DNA of 64,000 nucleotides from Verrucomicrobiota bacterium (GTDB lineage Bacteria > Verrucomicrobiota > Verrucomicrobiia > Opitutales > Coraliomargaritaceae). Positions 41,266 to 50,698 of this stretch are shown here, in pieces. Position 1 is the first letter of the stretch, and the number at the start of each line of letters is the position of its first letter. The DNA lies in assembly GCA_009908325.1 (NCBI GenBank), contig JAAAPI010000275.1, forward strand, positions 32,388 to 96,387, in the 5' to 3' direction. The position numbers were made by a program, and so were the translations under genes. The notes below the pieces were generated by a model, which saw nothing but the letters and a program-made list of their open reading frames with translations, was not told where the DNA came from and ran no database searches.

Positions 41266-42930
41266 ATGAAAGGTGCTGAACTCAGTCCAAAATCCGTCGA
41301 AGTCAGGAAACATACGGGTGCCGTCCTGCAACTGAAGGATGGCACGCGACTTGTCAGCGATATTTATGCTCTGGTCGGAGCCAAACCGGCCCCTGCCCTT
41401 CTCATGCGGCAACCCTACGGGAGGGCCATAGCTTCAACCGTTGTCTATGCCCAGCCCGAGTTTTTCGTCAGAGAGGGCTTCGTTGTCGTCATCCAGGATG
41501 TCCGGGGACGGGGCGATTCCGAAGGATACTTCAATGCTTTTCAGGACGAAGCCGAAGACGGCATCGAAACGGTCAATTGGGTAGCAAGCCTGAAGGAGTG
41601 CGATGGCCGGGTCTGTATGTATGGCTTTTCCTACCAAGGTTACACACAGCTGGCACTTTTAAAAAACCGCCCGGAGGCACTCGTCGCGATCGCCCCCCAC
41701 ATGTCGGCCGCCAACCTTTACGACGGATGGTTCTACAAGGACGGTATTCTCCGCCTCAGCACCACGCTGAGTTGGGGGAACCAGATGCTGCGCGAAGATG
41801 CTTGGCGGCAAAAAAACACCAAACTGGCCTTGGCCTTGGAAGCCAGCTGGCGCGCCCCTTCGTCGTTAACCAGCCAGTTACCGGTAGCTGACGCACAGCC
41901 GCTTTGCCACGCCGAAGCACCGGGCTATCTGTCCAAATGGCTTGCGCACGAGCAGTATGACGACTACTGGCAACGCCTGGATACTTCGGAATGCCTCGAA
42001 AAAACCGACATCCCGATCTTTCACCTTGCCGGATATTACGACTACTACCTCGATGGCTCGCTTTCCGCCTATCAATTCCGCAAGCACTGTGAAACCGACT
42101 TTTTCCTCCTCAGCCCCTGGAAACACATCCCGTGGGAACGCTGGATCGCCGGCCACGACCTCGGTCCCGAGGCTCGATTGGACACCGATCAACTGCTCGC
42201 AAACTGGTTCAAAACGCAACTGGGCCTGCCCACCCAAAGTCCAGTCCGTCCGGGCGTCCGTTATTTCACCCTCGGCTCAAACCAATGGCAGACATGCGAT
42301 TCCTGGCCCCCTGCGTCTGAAAGACTAACCTTATTCCTGAGTTCGAAGGGCCGGGCCAACAGCTCGGCAGGCGACGGAAAGCTGATGGAAGGTCTCTCGG
42401 ATGACTTGGAAGATACCTTCGTCAGCGACCCGCAAGTGCCGGTCCTCGCACCCGGAGGAATGGTACCGGTTTGGGGGCCAGTTGATTTGCGGGAACAACA
42501 GCAGGGTAATAATATGCTCCTTTACACCGGCGAAGTCTTCTCTGAAAAAACGACGATCAGCGGCCAACCCAGCGCAGAAATTTACGTATCCACAGACGTT
42601 CCCTCGCTGGATCTTTTCGCCCGCCTCTCCTGGGTACGGCAGGACGGCTCCGCGCTTTTCATCTCGCTGGCCGCAGCCGAGATCTCCTTCGACGGCACGG
42701 GACCGGTCCGCGTTGCGCTTAACTTTGGAGCCTGCTCGCTCGAACTCAAGGCGGGCGAGTCGCTCCGGCTAGATCTTGCGGGCCAAGCATTCCCTCTCTT
42801 CGCGCGTAATCCGCAGGACGGCACGTCGCGGCTCCGCAAACATTACCCCTGCGACTTTAAGATTGCCCGCGTGCATATCCATCACGACCCCGAATGGCCA
42901 TCCTCACTAATCCTTCCGAAGGTTTCCTGA
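41266..42930 (+). CDS. CocE/NonD-family alpha/beta hydrolase (X-Pro dipeptidyl-peptidase S15 type)
   Basis: The 554-residue protein has the S15/CocE N-terminal domain with VVVIQDVRGRGDSEGYF, the nucleophile elbow GFSYQG with Ser122, DIPIFHLAGYYDYYLDG and the catalytic-His segment LLSPWKHIPWERW, followed by the C-terminal jelly-roll domain (LDLFARLSWVRQDGSALF, LNFGACSLELKAGESLRL). Family members cleave esters, amides or proline peptides; cocaine esterase is the best known. Here a substrate with an acyl or amide side chain is likely. It begins 88 bases after the FAD oxidase and its end overlaps or abuts the ABC ATPase gene. Confidence 0.88.
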   Translation: MKGAELSPKSVEVRKHTGAVLQLKDGTRLVSDIYALVGAKPAPALLMRQPYGRAIASTVVYAQPEFFVREGFVVVIQDVRGRGDSEGYFNAFQDEAEDGIETVNWVASLKECDGRVCMYGFSYQGYTQLALLKNRPEALVAIAPHMSAANLYDGWFYKDGILRLSTTLSWGNQMLREDAWRQKNTKLALALEASWRAPSSLTSQLPVADAQPLCHAEAPGYLSKWLAHEQYDDYWQRLDTSECLEKTDIPIFHLAGYYDYYLDGSLSAYQFRKHCETDFFLLSPWKHIPWERWIAGHDLGPEARLDTDQLLANWFKTQLGLPTQSPVRPGVRYFTLGSNQWQTCDSWPPASERLTLFLSSKGRANSSAGDGKLMEGLSDDLEDTFVSDPQVPVLAPGGMVPVWGPVDLREQQQGNNMLLYTGEVFSEKTTISGQPSAEIYVSTDVPSLDLFARLSWVRQDGSALFISLAAAEISFDGTGPVRVALNFGACSLELKAGESLRLDLAGQAFPLFARNPQDGTSRLRKHYPCDFKIARVHIHHDPEWPSSLILPKVS

Positions 42931-43706
42931 TTGTGAATACAAAGAACACACTGACGGAGTTCTCTCTCGTTCAACTCGATGAAGTCGTCAAACGCTTTGG
43001 CGACCTCACGGTTATCGACAGCATCACCCTGCACGCAAAAAAGGGCGAATTCATCAGCTTGGTCGGACCCAGCGGTTGCGGAAAGTCCACCCTTCTGAAA
43101 ATCATCTCCGGTCTCTACAAGGTGGATTCGGGCAGCGTAATCATCGATGGTATGGCCCCAAAAGATGCCCGTGAAGAGATGGCCTTTATTTTTCAGGACG
43201 CAAACCTGCTCCCCTGGAAGCGGGTCGCTGCCAATGCGGAGCTGCCAATGAAGCTGCGGGGAATCGCCAAAGACCGTCGCGATAAAACCGTGGGCTCAAT
43301 GCTGGAATTAGTCAACCTGACCCAAGCGGCTCGGCACTTCCCCTGGCAACTTTCGGGGGGCATGCGCATGCGCGTCTCCATTGCCCGGGCGCTGACACTG
43401 GCCCCAAGGGTCCTCCTCCTTGACGAGCCTTTCGGGGCGCTTGATGAGATGACCCGTGATCAATTGAACGAGGACCTTTTGCGGATACACGCACGGGACC
43501 AATGGACCGCCTTTTTCGTGACCCACTCGGCGGCCGAGGCTGTCTTTCTCTCGTCAAAGGTCGTCGTTCTCGCTGCGAACCCCGGAAGAATCTCCGAAGT
43601 CATCGACATCGATCTTCCGCCTGATCGCACTTCGGAGCTGCGGGAATCACAGGCCTACCTCAACTACGTGGCGCAGGTCTCCCATGCGATTCGCACCGTT
43701 CACTAA
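42894..43706 (+). CDS. ABC transporter ATPase (NMT1-type importer)
   Basis: The 270-residue ATPase has Walker A GPSGCGKST, Q-loop FIFQDANLLPWKRVAAN, signature LSGGMRMRVSIARAL, Walker B VLLLDEPFGALDE and H-loop VTHSAAEAVFLSSKV. It pairs with the permease 15 bases downstream and the binding lipoprotein after it. The ATG at 42894 would overlap the hydrolase gene by 37 bases; a GTG at 42933, preceded by GAAGG and lying just after the hydrolase stop, is at least as likely. The PW in the Q-loop region is typical of nitrate, sulfonate and pyrimidine importers. Confidence 0.92.
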   Translation: MAILTNPSEGFLIVNTKNTLTEFSLVQLDEVVKRFGDLTVIDSITLHAKKGEFISLVGPSGCGKSTLLKIISGLYKVDSGSVIIDGMAPKDAREEMAFIFQDANLLPWKRVAANAELPMKLRGIAKDRRDKTVGSMLELVNLTQAARHFPWQLSGGMRMRVSIARALTLAPRVLLLDEPFGALDEMTRDQLNEDLLRIHARDQWTAFFVTHSAAEAVFLSSKVVVLAANPGRISEVIDIDLPPDRTSELRESQAYLNYVAQVSHAIRTVH

Positions 43707-43720
43707 AATTCCGAATTTTC

Positions 43721-44527
43721 ATGAATAAGATCAAATCGATGCTGCTGCCGGTTGTTTCCGGACTTTTCCTCCTCGGGATCTGGTATTTGGTCAGCTACGT
43801 TTACGGGCAAAATGAGGGATTTGATGTGCAGCGGATCATCATCCCATTTCCCCACCAGATCCTTGATGCCCTGGTCAGCGAGCGGGACACGCTGTGGATC
43901 GCCACACGCCAGACAGCCCTGGCAGCCTTTATCGGATTTGCCGCTGCGGTCCTTGTGGGCTACGCACTTTCCATGCTTCTCGCATCTGCGGTCTGGGTAA
44001 AAAAAGCGCTCTATCCCTGGGTTCTTGTCCTGCAGATGACTCCGGTCGTGGTCCTGGCACCCATTTTTGTCCTCTGGATCGGACAGGGACTGCCCAGCAT
44101 TACAGCGATCACCTTCATGATCGGGTTCTTCCCCGTCGTCGCGAACACGACGATGGGGCTCGTTTCGACGGATCGTAACTTGCTCGATCTATTTCAAATG
44201 AGCAATGCCACAAAAAGTCAGGAGATTCTCTACCTGCGGGTTCCCTACGCTATGCCCTACTTCCTCACCGGTATGAAAATCGCCGGTACACTGGCCCCAA
44301 TCGGTGCTATCACGGGGGATCTTTTTGCCGGCAGCTCCCGCGGCGGCGTCGGCGGCATCGGCTTTATGGTCATCCTTTACAATTCCCAACTCAAGATACC
44401 CGAATTGTTCGCCACCGCCTTTGTCGCCTGCCTGCTCGGCTTTGTTTTCGTCGGATGCGTCAACTGGTTACACTGGTACCTCCTGAAAGACTGGCACGAC
44501 TCCGCGCGCAAAAACGAAACCAGATAA
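43721..44527 (+). CDS. ABC transporter permease (NMT1-type importer)
   Basis: This 268-residue permease has about six spans and the EAA loop LFQMSNATKSQEILYLRVPY (ending near 170) for ATPase contact. FAGSSRGGVGGIGFMVILYN follows, typical of ThiX/SsuC-type proteins. It sits between the ATPase (15-base gap) and the binding lipoprotein (13-base gap), giving a complete importer in one operon. Likely ligands are those of the linked binding proteins; not known. Confidence 0.92.
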   Translation: MNKIKSMLLPVVSGLFLLGIWYLVSYVYGQNEGFDVQRIIIPFPHQILDALVSERDTLWIATRQTALAAFIGFAAAVLVGYALSMLLASAVWVKKALYPWVLVLQMTPVVVLAPIFVLWIGQGLPSITAITFMIGFFPVVANTTMGLVSTDRNLLDLFQMSNATKSQEILYLRVPYAMPYFLTGMKIAGTLAPIGAITGDLFAGSSRGGVGGIGFMVILYNSQLKIPELFATAFVACLLGFVFVGCVNWLHWYLLKDWHDSARKNETR

Positions 44528-44539
44528 ACACCCACCATT

Positions 44540-45550
44540 ATGAAAAAGCTCCAATCCTTCGCAAACGACCTCGTCATGCTCGTCATGGCTTTCTTCCTCG
44601 CCGCCTGTTCGGATTCGAACAAAAAACCATCGGAAGACGGCCTGGTGTCCGTCACCCTGCAAACCGACTGGTATGCCCAGGCAGAGCACGGCGGCTTCTA
44701 TCAGGCGCTTGCTGAGGGTTACTACGAAGAACTTGGTCTTGACGTAACGATCAATCAGGGCGGGCCCAACGCCTTGGTCACGCAAAAAGTGGCTACCGGA
44801 AACAGCGAATTCGGAATTGGTCGTTCGGATGATGTCATCGTCCATGCCTCCCGGGGACTGCCGCTCGTCATCGTCGGCGCACTCATGCAGCGGGATCCCC
44901 AAGCCCTTCTTTTCCACCAAGAAAGTGGTATCAAGGATTTCAAAGACCTCGATGGAAAAACCGTCATGGCAACACCCGGAGCATTGTTTCTACAATTTCT
45001 GGAACGGCGTTACGATATCACGATCAACGTAACCCCACTCGACTACGGGATGAGCCGGTTTCTCGCCGATAAAGATTTCATCCAACAATGCTTTATCACC
45101 AACGAGCCCTATTACGTCGCAAAAGAGGGTGCCTCCCCCGGCACCCTCCTCATCGCAGATAGCGGTTTCGACCCCTATCGCGTCATCTACGCCAATCGCA
45201 GCTTTGCCAAAAAAAATCCCGGGCTAGTCAAAGCATTCGTCGCCGCCTCAATTCGTGGATGGGAAAGCTACATGAACGGTCCGCGCGATAGCGCTCACAC
45301 CATCATACGGCAGGCCAATCCCAAAATGACAGAGGAATTTATGGCATTCAGCGTCGGCGCGATGCAGGAAAACAATTTGATCGCCGGAGAGGGTCCGCAG
45401 CAGGCCACCGGGCTTATCATTCACTCTCGCATCGAAGAGACCGTTGACCAACTCCTCGAAGCCGGTCTGGTCGACGCCCCCATGGATGTCAGTAAAATCG
45501 CCCCGCTCGATTATTTGCCGGAATCGTTGACCGCGGTCGCTGCCGAGTAA
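44540..45550 (+). CDS. THI5/NMT1-type substrate-binding lipoprotein
   Basis: The 336-residue protein has a lipoprotein signal with FFLAAC (Cys23) and then VTLQTDWYAQAEHGGFYQAL, GYYEELGLDVTINQGG, FGIGRSDDVIVHASRG and LFHQESGIKDFKDLDGK, the THI5/NMT1 binding fold. The DW...GGFY motif matches the protein at 48.4 kb closely and those at 37.8 and 49.7 kb more distantly. It follows the permease by 13 bases and is followed by a TonB-dependent receptor, so ligand capture from outer membrane to inner membrane is encoded together. Ligand unknown; pyrimidine-like rings are suggested by the family. Confidence 0.92.
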   Translation: MKKLQSFANDLVMLVMAFFLAACSDSNKKPSEDGLVSVTLQTDWYAQAEHGGFYQALAEGYYEELGLDVTINQGGPNALVTQKVATGNSEFGIGRSDDVIVHASRGLPLVIVGALMQRDPQALLFHQESGIKDFKDLDGKTVMATPGALFLQFLERRYDITINVTPLDYGMSRFLADKDFIQQCFITNEPYYVAKEGASPGTLLIADSGFDPYRVIYANRSFAKKNPGLVKAFVAASIRGWESYMNGPRDSAHTIIRQANPKMTEEFMAFSVGAMQENNLIAGEGPQQATGLIIHSRIEETVDQLLEAGLVDAPMDVSKIAPLDYLPESLTAVAAE

Positions 45551-45702
45551 GACCACTCTTCAAAGTTTGGGAACAGCTCTCAGACAAGGGAATAAAAAAC
45601 GCCAAAATCCCCTTGTTTGCAATCTCAGACAAAGGTGTGGCATGGCTAATGCTTAATTTGCAGATGCTAGTCAAACAAATACACACTAACCACACCACAC
45701 AA

Positions 45703-48324
45703 ATGAAGCAAAACTACCGACACTTGTTGTCAATCGTATTGTCATCGTCGATTGCGGGTCACGCCGCAGTCGCCCAGGAAATTACCACAGATGAGGATAT
45801 CCCTGTCTTGGAAGCTTTCATCGCCGACGAGAGTTCAAGCGCACTGAACGACACGGTCCTGCCCACAGACCGTGATATTTCTGGTTTATTTGGGGATACC
45901 AGGAGCGTTCTCGAGGTCCCGCGCTCGGTCACCCTGCTGTCTCCAAAGATGCTAGATGAATTCAACATCGACGACTTGGGAGACCTGCAGAAGGTCGGTG
46001 CAGGCACCCAAGCCTATAACTATTATGGCGTGCCCGGAACACCGACGATTCGTGGCGCCAAAGGCGGAACATTTCTCAATGGAATGCTTCGCGCCTACCA
46101 ACGGAACGAGATGCCACTTTCTTTCGGTTCCTTGGAAGCAATCGAAATTGTCAAAGGTCCGGCGCCTGCGGATTTCTCGCCTACGCAAATTGGCGGTTTC
46201 GTGAACTTACTCCCGAAGAGTCCTTATTTCGATAAAGCTCGGGGATCCGTCGAGCTTGAGGTGGATAACTGGGGCAAACAAAAAATAACCGCTGACTACG
46301 GTGCCCCCTTCCTCCTTCCCGGAGAAACACCGGCCGCCTTCCGCGTTTCGCTGACCAGTCAGGATGGAGAGAGTTATTACGATGACTTCCAAAACGATTA
46401 TACCTCTATTTATGGATCCATTAAATTTCGTCCTTCGGATGGTGTCAGTGTCTTCCTTGGTGGTGAGTATTTCGACTTTCAATCGAATGAAAATCCAGGC
46501 TGGAATCGTCCGACCCAAAACTTAATCGACAACGATCAATATGTCATCGGCACACCTGCGTTGGCGACGAGCCCAACTTTCAGAAATACCGTTGATCGGG
46601 CCATCGTCGAATTTCCAACAGCCTGGGCCGTGCCTGCTCTGGGAGCTCTGGCAATTCAAGGAGATGTTGCTCGTGCCCGTATTGCCCCTGCGGATCTCTC
46701 TAATATGCTCAATCTGAATAACGCCGCTGATAGGGCAATTGCCTACAGCAGCGCGGGATCAGTCCCCCCATTTCCACCGTTCGATAGCGAACCTCTTGTG
46801 ACCTTCGACCCGGATCTGGTAAACACTCTTGCCATCCTCGAAGGTATCCCGCAAGACGTCTACGTTTACACGCCCGACTACTTCGCGAACGGCGGTGAAG
46901 TGCTGACGGATTCCATCGAAGGAAGCGACGTATTGACCGACCCGAGCGATTTCGCCGACTCGACGAACTTTGTGCTTTTTGGCGATCTTGTCTTCGATTC
47001 CAATCCGGATCGTTCCTACACGGTCAAAGGTATTTTTGAGAATCTCGAAACCAACAAGCTTTCGTCCTACGGTTACGCTGTCGATACGGAGCAAACTATC
47101 TTGGGAACAAAGGCCTACCTGACGGACCGTACATGGATTCCAAAAACAACCACAACACTCGGGCTGGGTGCCCGCTATACCGATGCCAAGATACTCCAGG
47201 ATTTCTTTGCGGAGCCATTCAGCCGCCGCGATCTACTCCAACCGGGGATTGACCCCAACACGGTAGTGCTTACCGGAGCACAGCGCCCGATCGGGCAACC
47301 GAACCTCTGGTCGCCCACTGCCGTCGGCGGAGCCAACGTCGAATCTGAACTCTTCCAACTTGCCGCCTTTGCAACCTTGGACTCACAGTGGACCGAGCGG
47401 CTCTCAACGGTCGGTTCAGTTCGCGCGGAATATGCCGACTTCGATATTGGGCTCCCATCAGAAGCTGAGCGAGCAAACGCAAATCCCGCAAATGCTGCTG
47501 CCCTCGCTGATGAAAGTGGCGATACCGACTACATTAATTGGAGTTTCGGTGCGAACTTCACCGTCATTGAAAATATCTTCCTTTACGGAAGCATACAAGC
47601 GGGAACCTCAATCGATCCCACGCAGGGCGGTGCCGTGTTCGGGGAACAAAATTTTGCGGATAACGAGATGTGGGAAGTCGGTGTAAAGGGAAGCTTCCTC
47701 GATAATCGGCTTTTCGCCTCAGTCGCCTACTACGATTGGGAGCAAAGTCAGTTCAACACCCGAGCCGGTGCCAGCGAAGAGCTTGAAGGCGAGGGCTTCG
47801 AATTCGAAACAACCTGGGTCGCCACGGATAATTTGACCTTCATTGCGTCCTACACGTGGCAGGAGGTCAAACGAGTCGATCCTCTCGGCTTCCGCACGGC
47901 TCCCATGGGTGAACAGGATTGGGCTCTCTACGGGGGCGCACTCGCCAGCGGAAACTTTCCGGGAGCGCCTTTCGGACCGGGTGTTCCCGCCGCAAACACA
48001 GACCTAATTTATCCCGGAGCACCGCAAAAAGTGTTCAAACTCTACGGCATTTACGACTTCGGCAACGGATTCTATGTTAGCGGTGGCCCGGTCTGGCAGG
48101 AAGAGTTCTACTTGAGCTTTGATCGAAATATCGAATTGCCGGACGCACTCATCTGGAATTTCAACGTCGGCTACAGAGGCGACAAATGGGAAGTCGGTCT
48201 ATCAATCGATAACCTGACCAACGAAGAATACTTCCTCGGAGCCGATCCTGTTTTCGGTGCGAACACCCTGGTGACGAAGGCACCTGAGACCACCTACCTG
48301 TTCTCCCTTAAATATAAGTTCTAG
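45703..48324 (+). CDS. TonB-dependent outer-membrane receptor
   Basis: The 873-residue receptor starts at MKQNYRHLLSIVLSSSIAGH, a signal peptide ending near AVAQ; the longer upstream frame lacks signal features. The plug domain includes SVLEVPRSVTLLSPKMLDEF, GVPGTPTIRGAKGGTFLNGM and AIEIVKGPAPADFSPTQIGG, and the barrel ends YLFSLKYKF with the terminal Phe. It is placed between two binding lipoprotein genes, followed by a strong terminator at 48349-48376. Its leader (45551-45702) contains an imperfect stem (ACAAGGG/CCCTTGT around 45586-45617). It should be powered by the TonB operon at 4.4-9.9 kb. Confidence 0.93.
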   Translation: MKQNYRHLLSIVLSSSIAGHAAVAQEITTDEDIPVLEAFIADESSSALNDTVLPTDRDISGLFGDTRSVLEVPRSVTLLSPKMLDEFNIDDLGDLQKVGAGTQAYNYYGVPGTPTIRGAKGGTFLNGMLRAYQRNEMPLSFGSLEAIEIVKGPAPADFSPTQIGGFVNLLPKSPYFDKARGSVELEVDNWGKQKITADYGAPFLLPGETPAAFRVSLTSQDGESYYDDFQNDYTSIYGSIKFRPSDGVSVFLGGEYFDFQSNENPGWNRPTQNLIDNDQYVIGTPALATSPTFRNTVDRAIVEFPTAWAVPALGALAIQGDVARARIAPADLSNMLNLNNAADRAIAYSSAGSVPPFPPFDSEPLVTFDPDLVNTLAILEGIPQDVYVYTPDYFANGGEVLTDSIEGSDVLTDPSDFADSTNFVLFGDLVFDSNPDRSYTVKGIFENLETNKLSSYGYAVDTEQTILGTKAYLTDRTWIPKTTTTLGLGARYTDAKILQDFFAEPFSRRDLLQPGIDPNTVVLTGAQRPIGQPNLWSPTAVGGANVESELFQLAAFATLDSQWTERLSTVGSVRAEYADFDIGLPSEAERANANPANAAALADESGDTDYINWSFGANFTVIENIFLYGSIQAGTSIDPTQGGAVFGEQNFADNEMWEVGVKGSFLDNRLFASVAYYDWEQSQFNTRAGASEELEGEGFEFETTWVATDNLTFIASYTWQEVKRVDPLGFRTAPMGEQDWALYGGALASGNFPGAPFGPGVPAANTDLIYPGAPQKVFKLYGIYDFGNGFYVSGGPVWQEEFYLSFDRNIELPDALIWNFNVGYRGDKWEVGLSIDNLTNEEYFLGADPVFGANTLVTKAPETTYLFSLKYKF

Positions 48325-48348
48325 GTCTCCAAGTAACAAATTTCTGAG

Positions 48349-48376
48349 GGCGGGCGTAGGTGCGCCCGCCTTTTTT
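48349..48376 (+). terminator. Rho-independent terminator after the second receptor
   Basis: GGCGGGCG (48349-48356) pairs perfectly with CGCCCGCC (48363-48370) across a six-base loop and is followed by TTTTTT (48371-48376). It lies 25 bases after the receptor stop codon. The apparent GTG start of the next gene falls within the loop. Confidence 0.92.
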
Positions 48377-49478
48377 ATGTGTTGTTTCGCTCAAATACGC
48401 GGTTCAACCGAGACTCAGCCAATTTCTGATACCACCACCCACGAAAAAACACCGTTTCCAGCCTAAGCACACAATAGCCTTTTTTTCTCCATTTTTTATC
48501 ATGATCTGTGCTTGCTTCACAGGCTGCGGTGACTCGGATAAAGAAAAAAGTAACAGCGACCTCACTCCCATATCCGTACAACTCGACTGGGTGGCCGAGC
48601 CGGAGCACGGTGGCTTCTACACCGCCCAAGCATTGGGCTACTTTGAAGAGGAAGGGCTCGACGTGACCCTGGTCCAGGGCGGCGCAGGTTCCTATTCACT
48701 CAACAAGGTGGGGGCCAACATCTCACAGGTCGGTCAGGCCGACGGAACCAGCGTGATCGCAGCCCGTGCCAATGGCGCTCCGCTCATTAACATCGCCGCC
48801 ATCTTCCAGCAGGACCCCAGCGTGCTCATGCTCCATGCCACCAACCCGGTTTCCGACTGGCAGGAGCTCGACGGCAGAACCATCATGGCCCGCCCGGAGT
48901 GGCCCTTCCTGCCCTACCTCCAGAGTCAATACGACATCACCTTCGAGGTAATTCCTCAAAACTTCCAATTGAGCCGTTTGATTCAGGATCCCGATTTCAT
49001 CCAGCAGGGCTTCTACATTGCCGAACCCTACTACGTCGAACAGGAGGGCGTGGAACTGAAATACCTCTACGTGTGGGATGCCGGTTTCGACGCCTACACC
49101 ACCCTCTTCACCAACGCGAAGTATGCCCGGGAAAACCCCGAAGCACTCAAAGGACTGCTACGCGCGCTCAAACGGGGCTACATCGAATACATCGAGGGCG
49201 ACCCGGGGCCGGCGCATGCCATCATGCTGGAGATCAATCCAAAGGTCACCCCCGAGTATTTGGATTGGTCGCGAAATAAAATTATCGAGGAGAAACTCTA
49301 CCGCGGCAACCCGAGTGCCGGTTTCTTTGCTGACTATCTCGAAATCACTGAAGAACGCTTCCAAAAGCAAATTGACCAACTGGTCGAACTCGGCGTCTTC
49401 GAAGCCGACGCGGTTGCCGTCGACGACGTCATGACCACGGCGTTCCTTCCATCCCCCGAAGTCGGTGACCCGGAATAA
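48360..49478 (+). CDS. THI5/NMT1-type substrate-binding lipoprotein (start uncertain)
   Basis: The body is a THI5/NMT1 binding protein: ISVQLDWVAEPEHGGFYTAQ, GYFEEEGLDVTLVQGGAGSY, VGQADGTSVIAARANG, LMLHATNPVSDW. A lipoprotein signal is visible as KKHRFQPKHT, a hydrophobic stretch and CFTGC (Cys57 from the first GTG). The only standard start before the signal is GTG 48360, which lies in the loop of the terminator of the receptor; ATG 48501 would cut away the signal. A CTG around 48423 just before the basic residues is another option. It is a close paralogue of the protein at 44540. It follows the receptor in direction but probably has its own promoter or readthrough. Confidence 0.88.
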   Translation: MRPPFLCVVSLKYAVQPRLSQFLIPPPTKKHRFQPKHTIAFFSPFFIMICACFTGCGDSDKEKSNSDLTPISVQLDWVAEPEHGGFYTAQALGYFEEEGLDVTLVQGGAGSYSLNKVGANISQVGQADGTSVIAARANGAPLINIAAIFQQDPSVLMLHATNPVSDWQELDGRTIMARPEWPFLPYLQSQYDITFEVIPQNFQLSRLIQDPDFIQQGFYIAEPYYVEQEGVELKYLYVWDAGFDAYTTLFTNAKYARENPEALKGLLRALKRGYIEYIEGDPGPAHAIMLEINPKVTPEYLDWSRNKIIEEKLYRGNPSAGFFADYLEITEERFQKQIDQLVELGVFEADAVAVDDVMTTAFLPSPEVGDPE

Positions 49479-49501
49479 AGATGCGGACTATCCGAACGCT
49501 A

Positions 49502-49545
49502 AGGGTTCCGGCTACAAGTTCTCGTTCTCTCGTAGCCGGAACCCT
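49502..49545. repeat. Perfect 14-base-pair hairpin
   Basis: AGGGTTCCGGCTAC (49502-49515) and GTAGCCGGAACCCT (49532-49545) are exact inverted copies separated by 16 bases. A related but shorter pair (GCCGGACTATACG / CGTCCGGC) follows at about 49575-49606. The element lies between two convergent genes and may serve as bidirectional terminator or as a REP-type repeat; no T-run is present. Confidence 0.6.
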
Positions 49546-49654
49546 TCGGTTTCGGAACGCGCCGGGTTCGATTGCCGGACTATACGAACGCGAAAGCGTC
49601 CGGCTACAAATTGAACCGAATTGAAGACTTATTTTGATCGGCACTTAATAGCTG

Positions 49655-50641
49655 CTACCTCCACGAATGATAAAGAAAAGAGTTCAAGTCGACTTCGGTC
49701 TCAATCATGCCGCTATCGAGATAGGCCCTCTGCATAGCCTCCCATTTTTCAACGCTCATTGACAGCGTCGGACGACCCGCTTGGACGACAAATGGGGCCA
49801 AAGACTTAATCTGTTCCTCGATTATAGAATCATCCACCCGCTCATCGGCAAAGGGTCCGTTCACAACCAGCTGAGCGATCTTTGGTGCCGCGACCGCAGC
49901 CTCCCATCCGACTGCGGACGCTCGCATAAATCGGGTGACCAGTTCGGGATTTGCCTCCACAAATGCTTTACTTGAATAAATGACCATCGAATACATCGTA
50001 AGACCGAGTTCTTCAAAAAGCAGAATGTTTACCGGTTCCTCTGTCATCTTCTGCAGGCGAATCATTTCATCAATCGCATAACCTTGGTGTAGATCCACCT
50101 CCCCATCCAGCAGGATTTCGACATGATGCTTCACCTCAACAGCGGTGACCGATGCTTCCGGCAGCCCGGCCTTTGCCACAAAGAACGGCAGTAGCGCTTC
50201 GGCGTAGTTGTGCACCCCGACCGATTTTCCCGCCAAATCTTCGGCTGATTCAATCCCGGTTTTTTCAAGATAAATGTAGCCGGCCGGACTCGTCCCTAAA
50301 ACCGCACCCAACGCGACAATTGGCTCACCGCGGGCGACAGCGTCCATTAAAATATGGGCCTCCGCAGTTCCAAAGGCCGCTTCACCACTCCCAACCCGGT
50401 CGATAAAGTCCACTCCGTAATCGAAGGGCAAAAATTCGAGCGCGATACCTTCCTGATGATAGAGGCCGGCCTGATCGGCCCAGAAAAAACCACTAAATTG
50501 GCCGTTCGAAAACCAATCCGCCTGAAAACGGATCGTTTCCTCAGAGAGTGTTTCCATCGTTCCTTGCGAGGATCCCGAATAGAGAAAAGACTGGGAGAGC
50601 AGCCAGAGGGAGGCGACAGGAATGCATAGACGTGAGTTCAT
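49655..50641 (-). CDS. THI5/NMT1-type substrate-binding protein
   Basis: This 328-residue protein has an export signal (MNSRLCIPVASLWLLSQSFL, cleavage near SGSS) and THI5/NMT1 blocks: IRFQADWFSNGQFSGFFWAD, GLYHQEGIALEFLPFDYG, AAFGTAEAHILMDAVARGE and VGVHNYAEALLPFFVAKAG. The DW...GFF motif has Phe where others have Tyr. It is the fifth binding protein of this type in the window and stands alone on the minus strand with no permease or ATPase beside it, so it likely feeds one of the two importers. A hairpin follows its 3' end beyond 49.6 kb. Confidence 0.88.
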   Translation of the reverse strand: MNSRLCIPVASLWLLSQSFLYSGSSQGTMETLSEETIRFQADWFSNGQFSGFFWADQAGLYHQEGIALEFLPFDYGVDFIDRVGSGEAAFGTAEAHILMDAVARGEPIVALGAVLGTSPAGYIYLEKTGIESAEDLAGKSVGVHNYAEALLPFFVAKAGLPEASVTAVEVKHHVEILLDGEVDLHQGYAIDEMIRLQKMTEEPVNILLFEELGLTMYSMVIYSSKAFVEANPELVTRFMRASAVGWEAAVAAPKIAQLVVNGPFADERVDDSIIEEQIKSLAPFVVQAGRPTLSMSVEKWEAMQRAYLDSGMIETEVDLNSFLYHSWR

Positions 50642-50698
50642 AATTATTCAAAGCAGGAACAATGACAAAATGCAGCAACTTACACGTTCTTGTAGATT

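Noticed and set aside
45586..45617. Terminator between the binding lipoprotein and the second receptor
   Set aside because: The stem is only seven base pairs with a long loop and no proper T-run; weak evidence.
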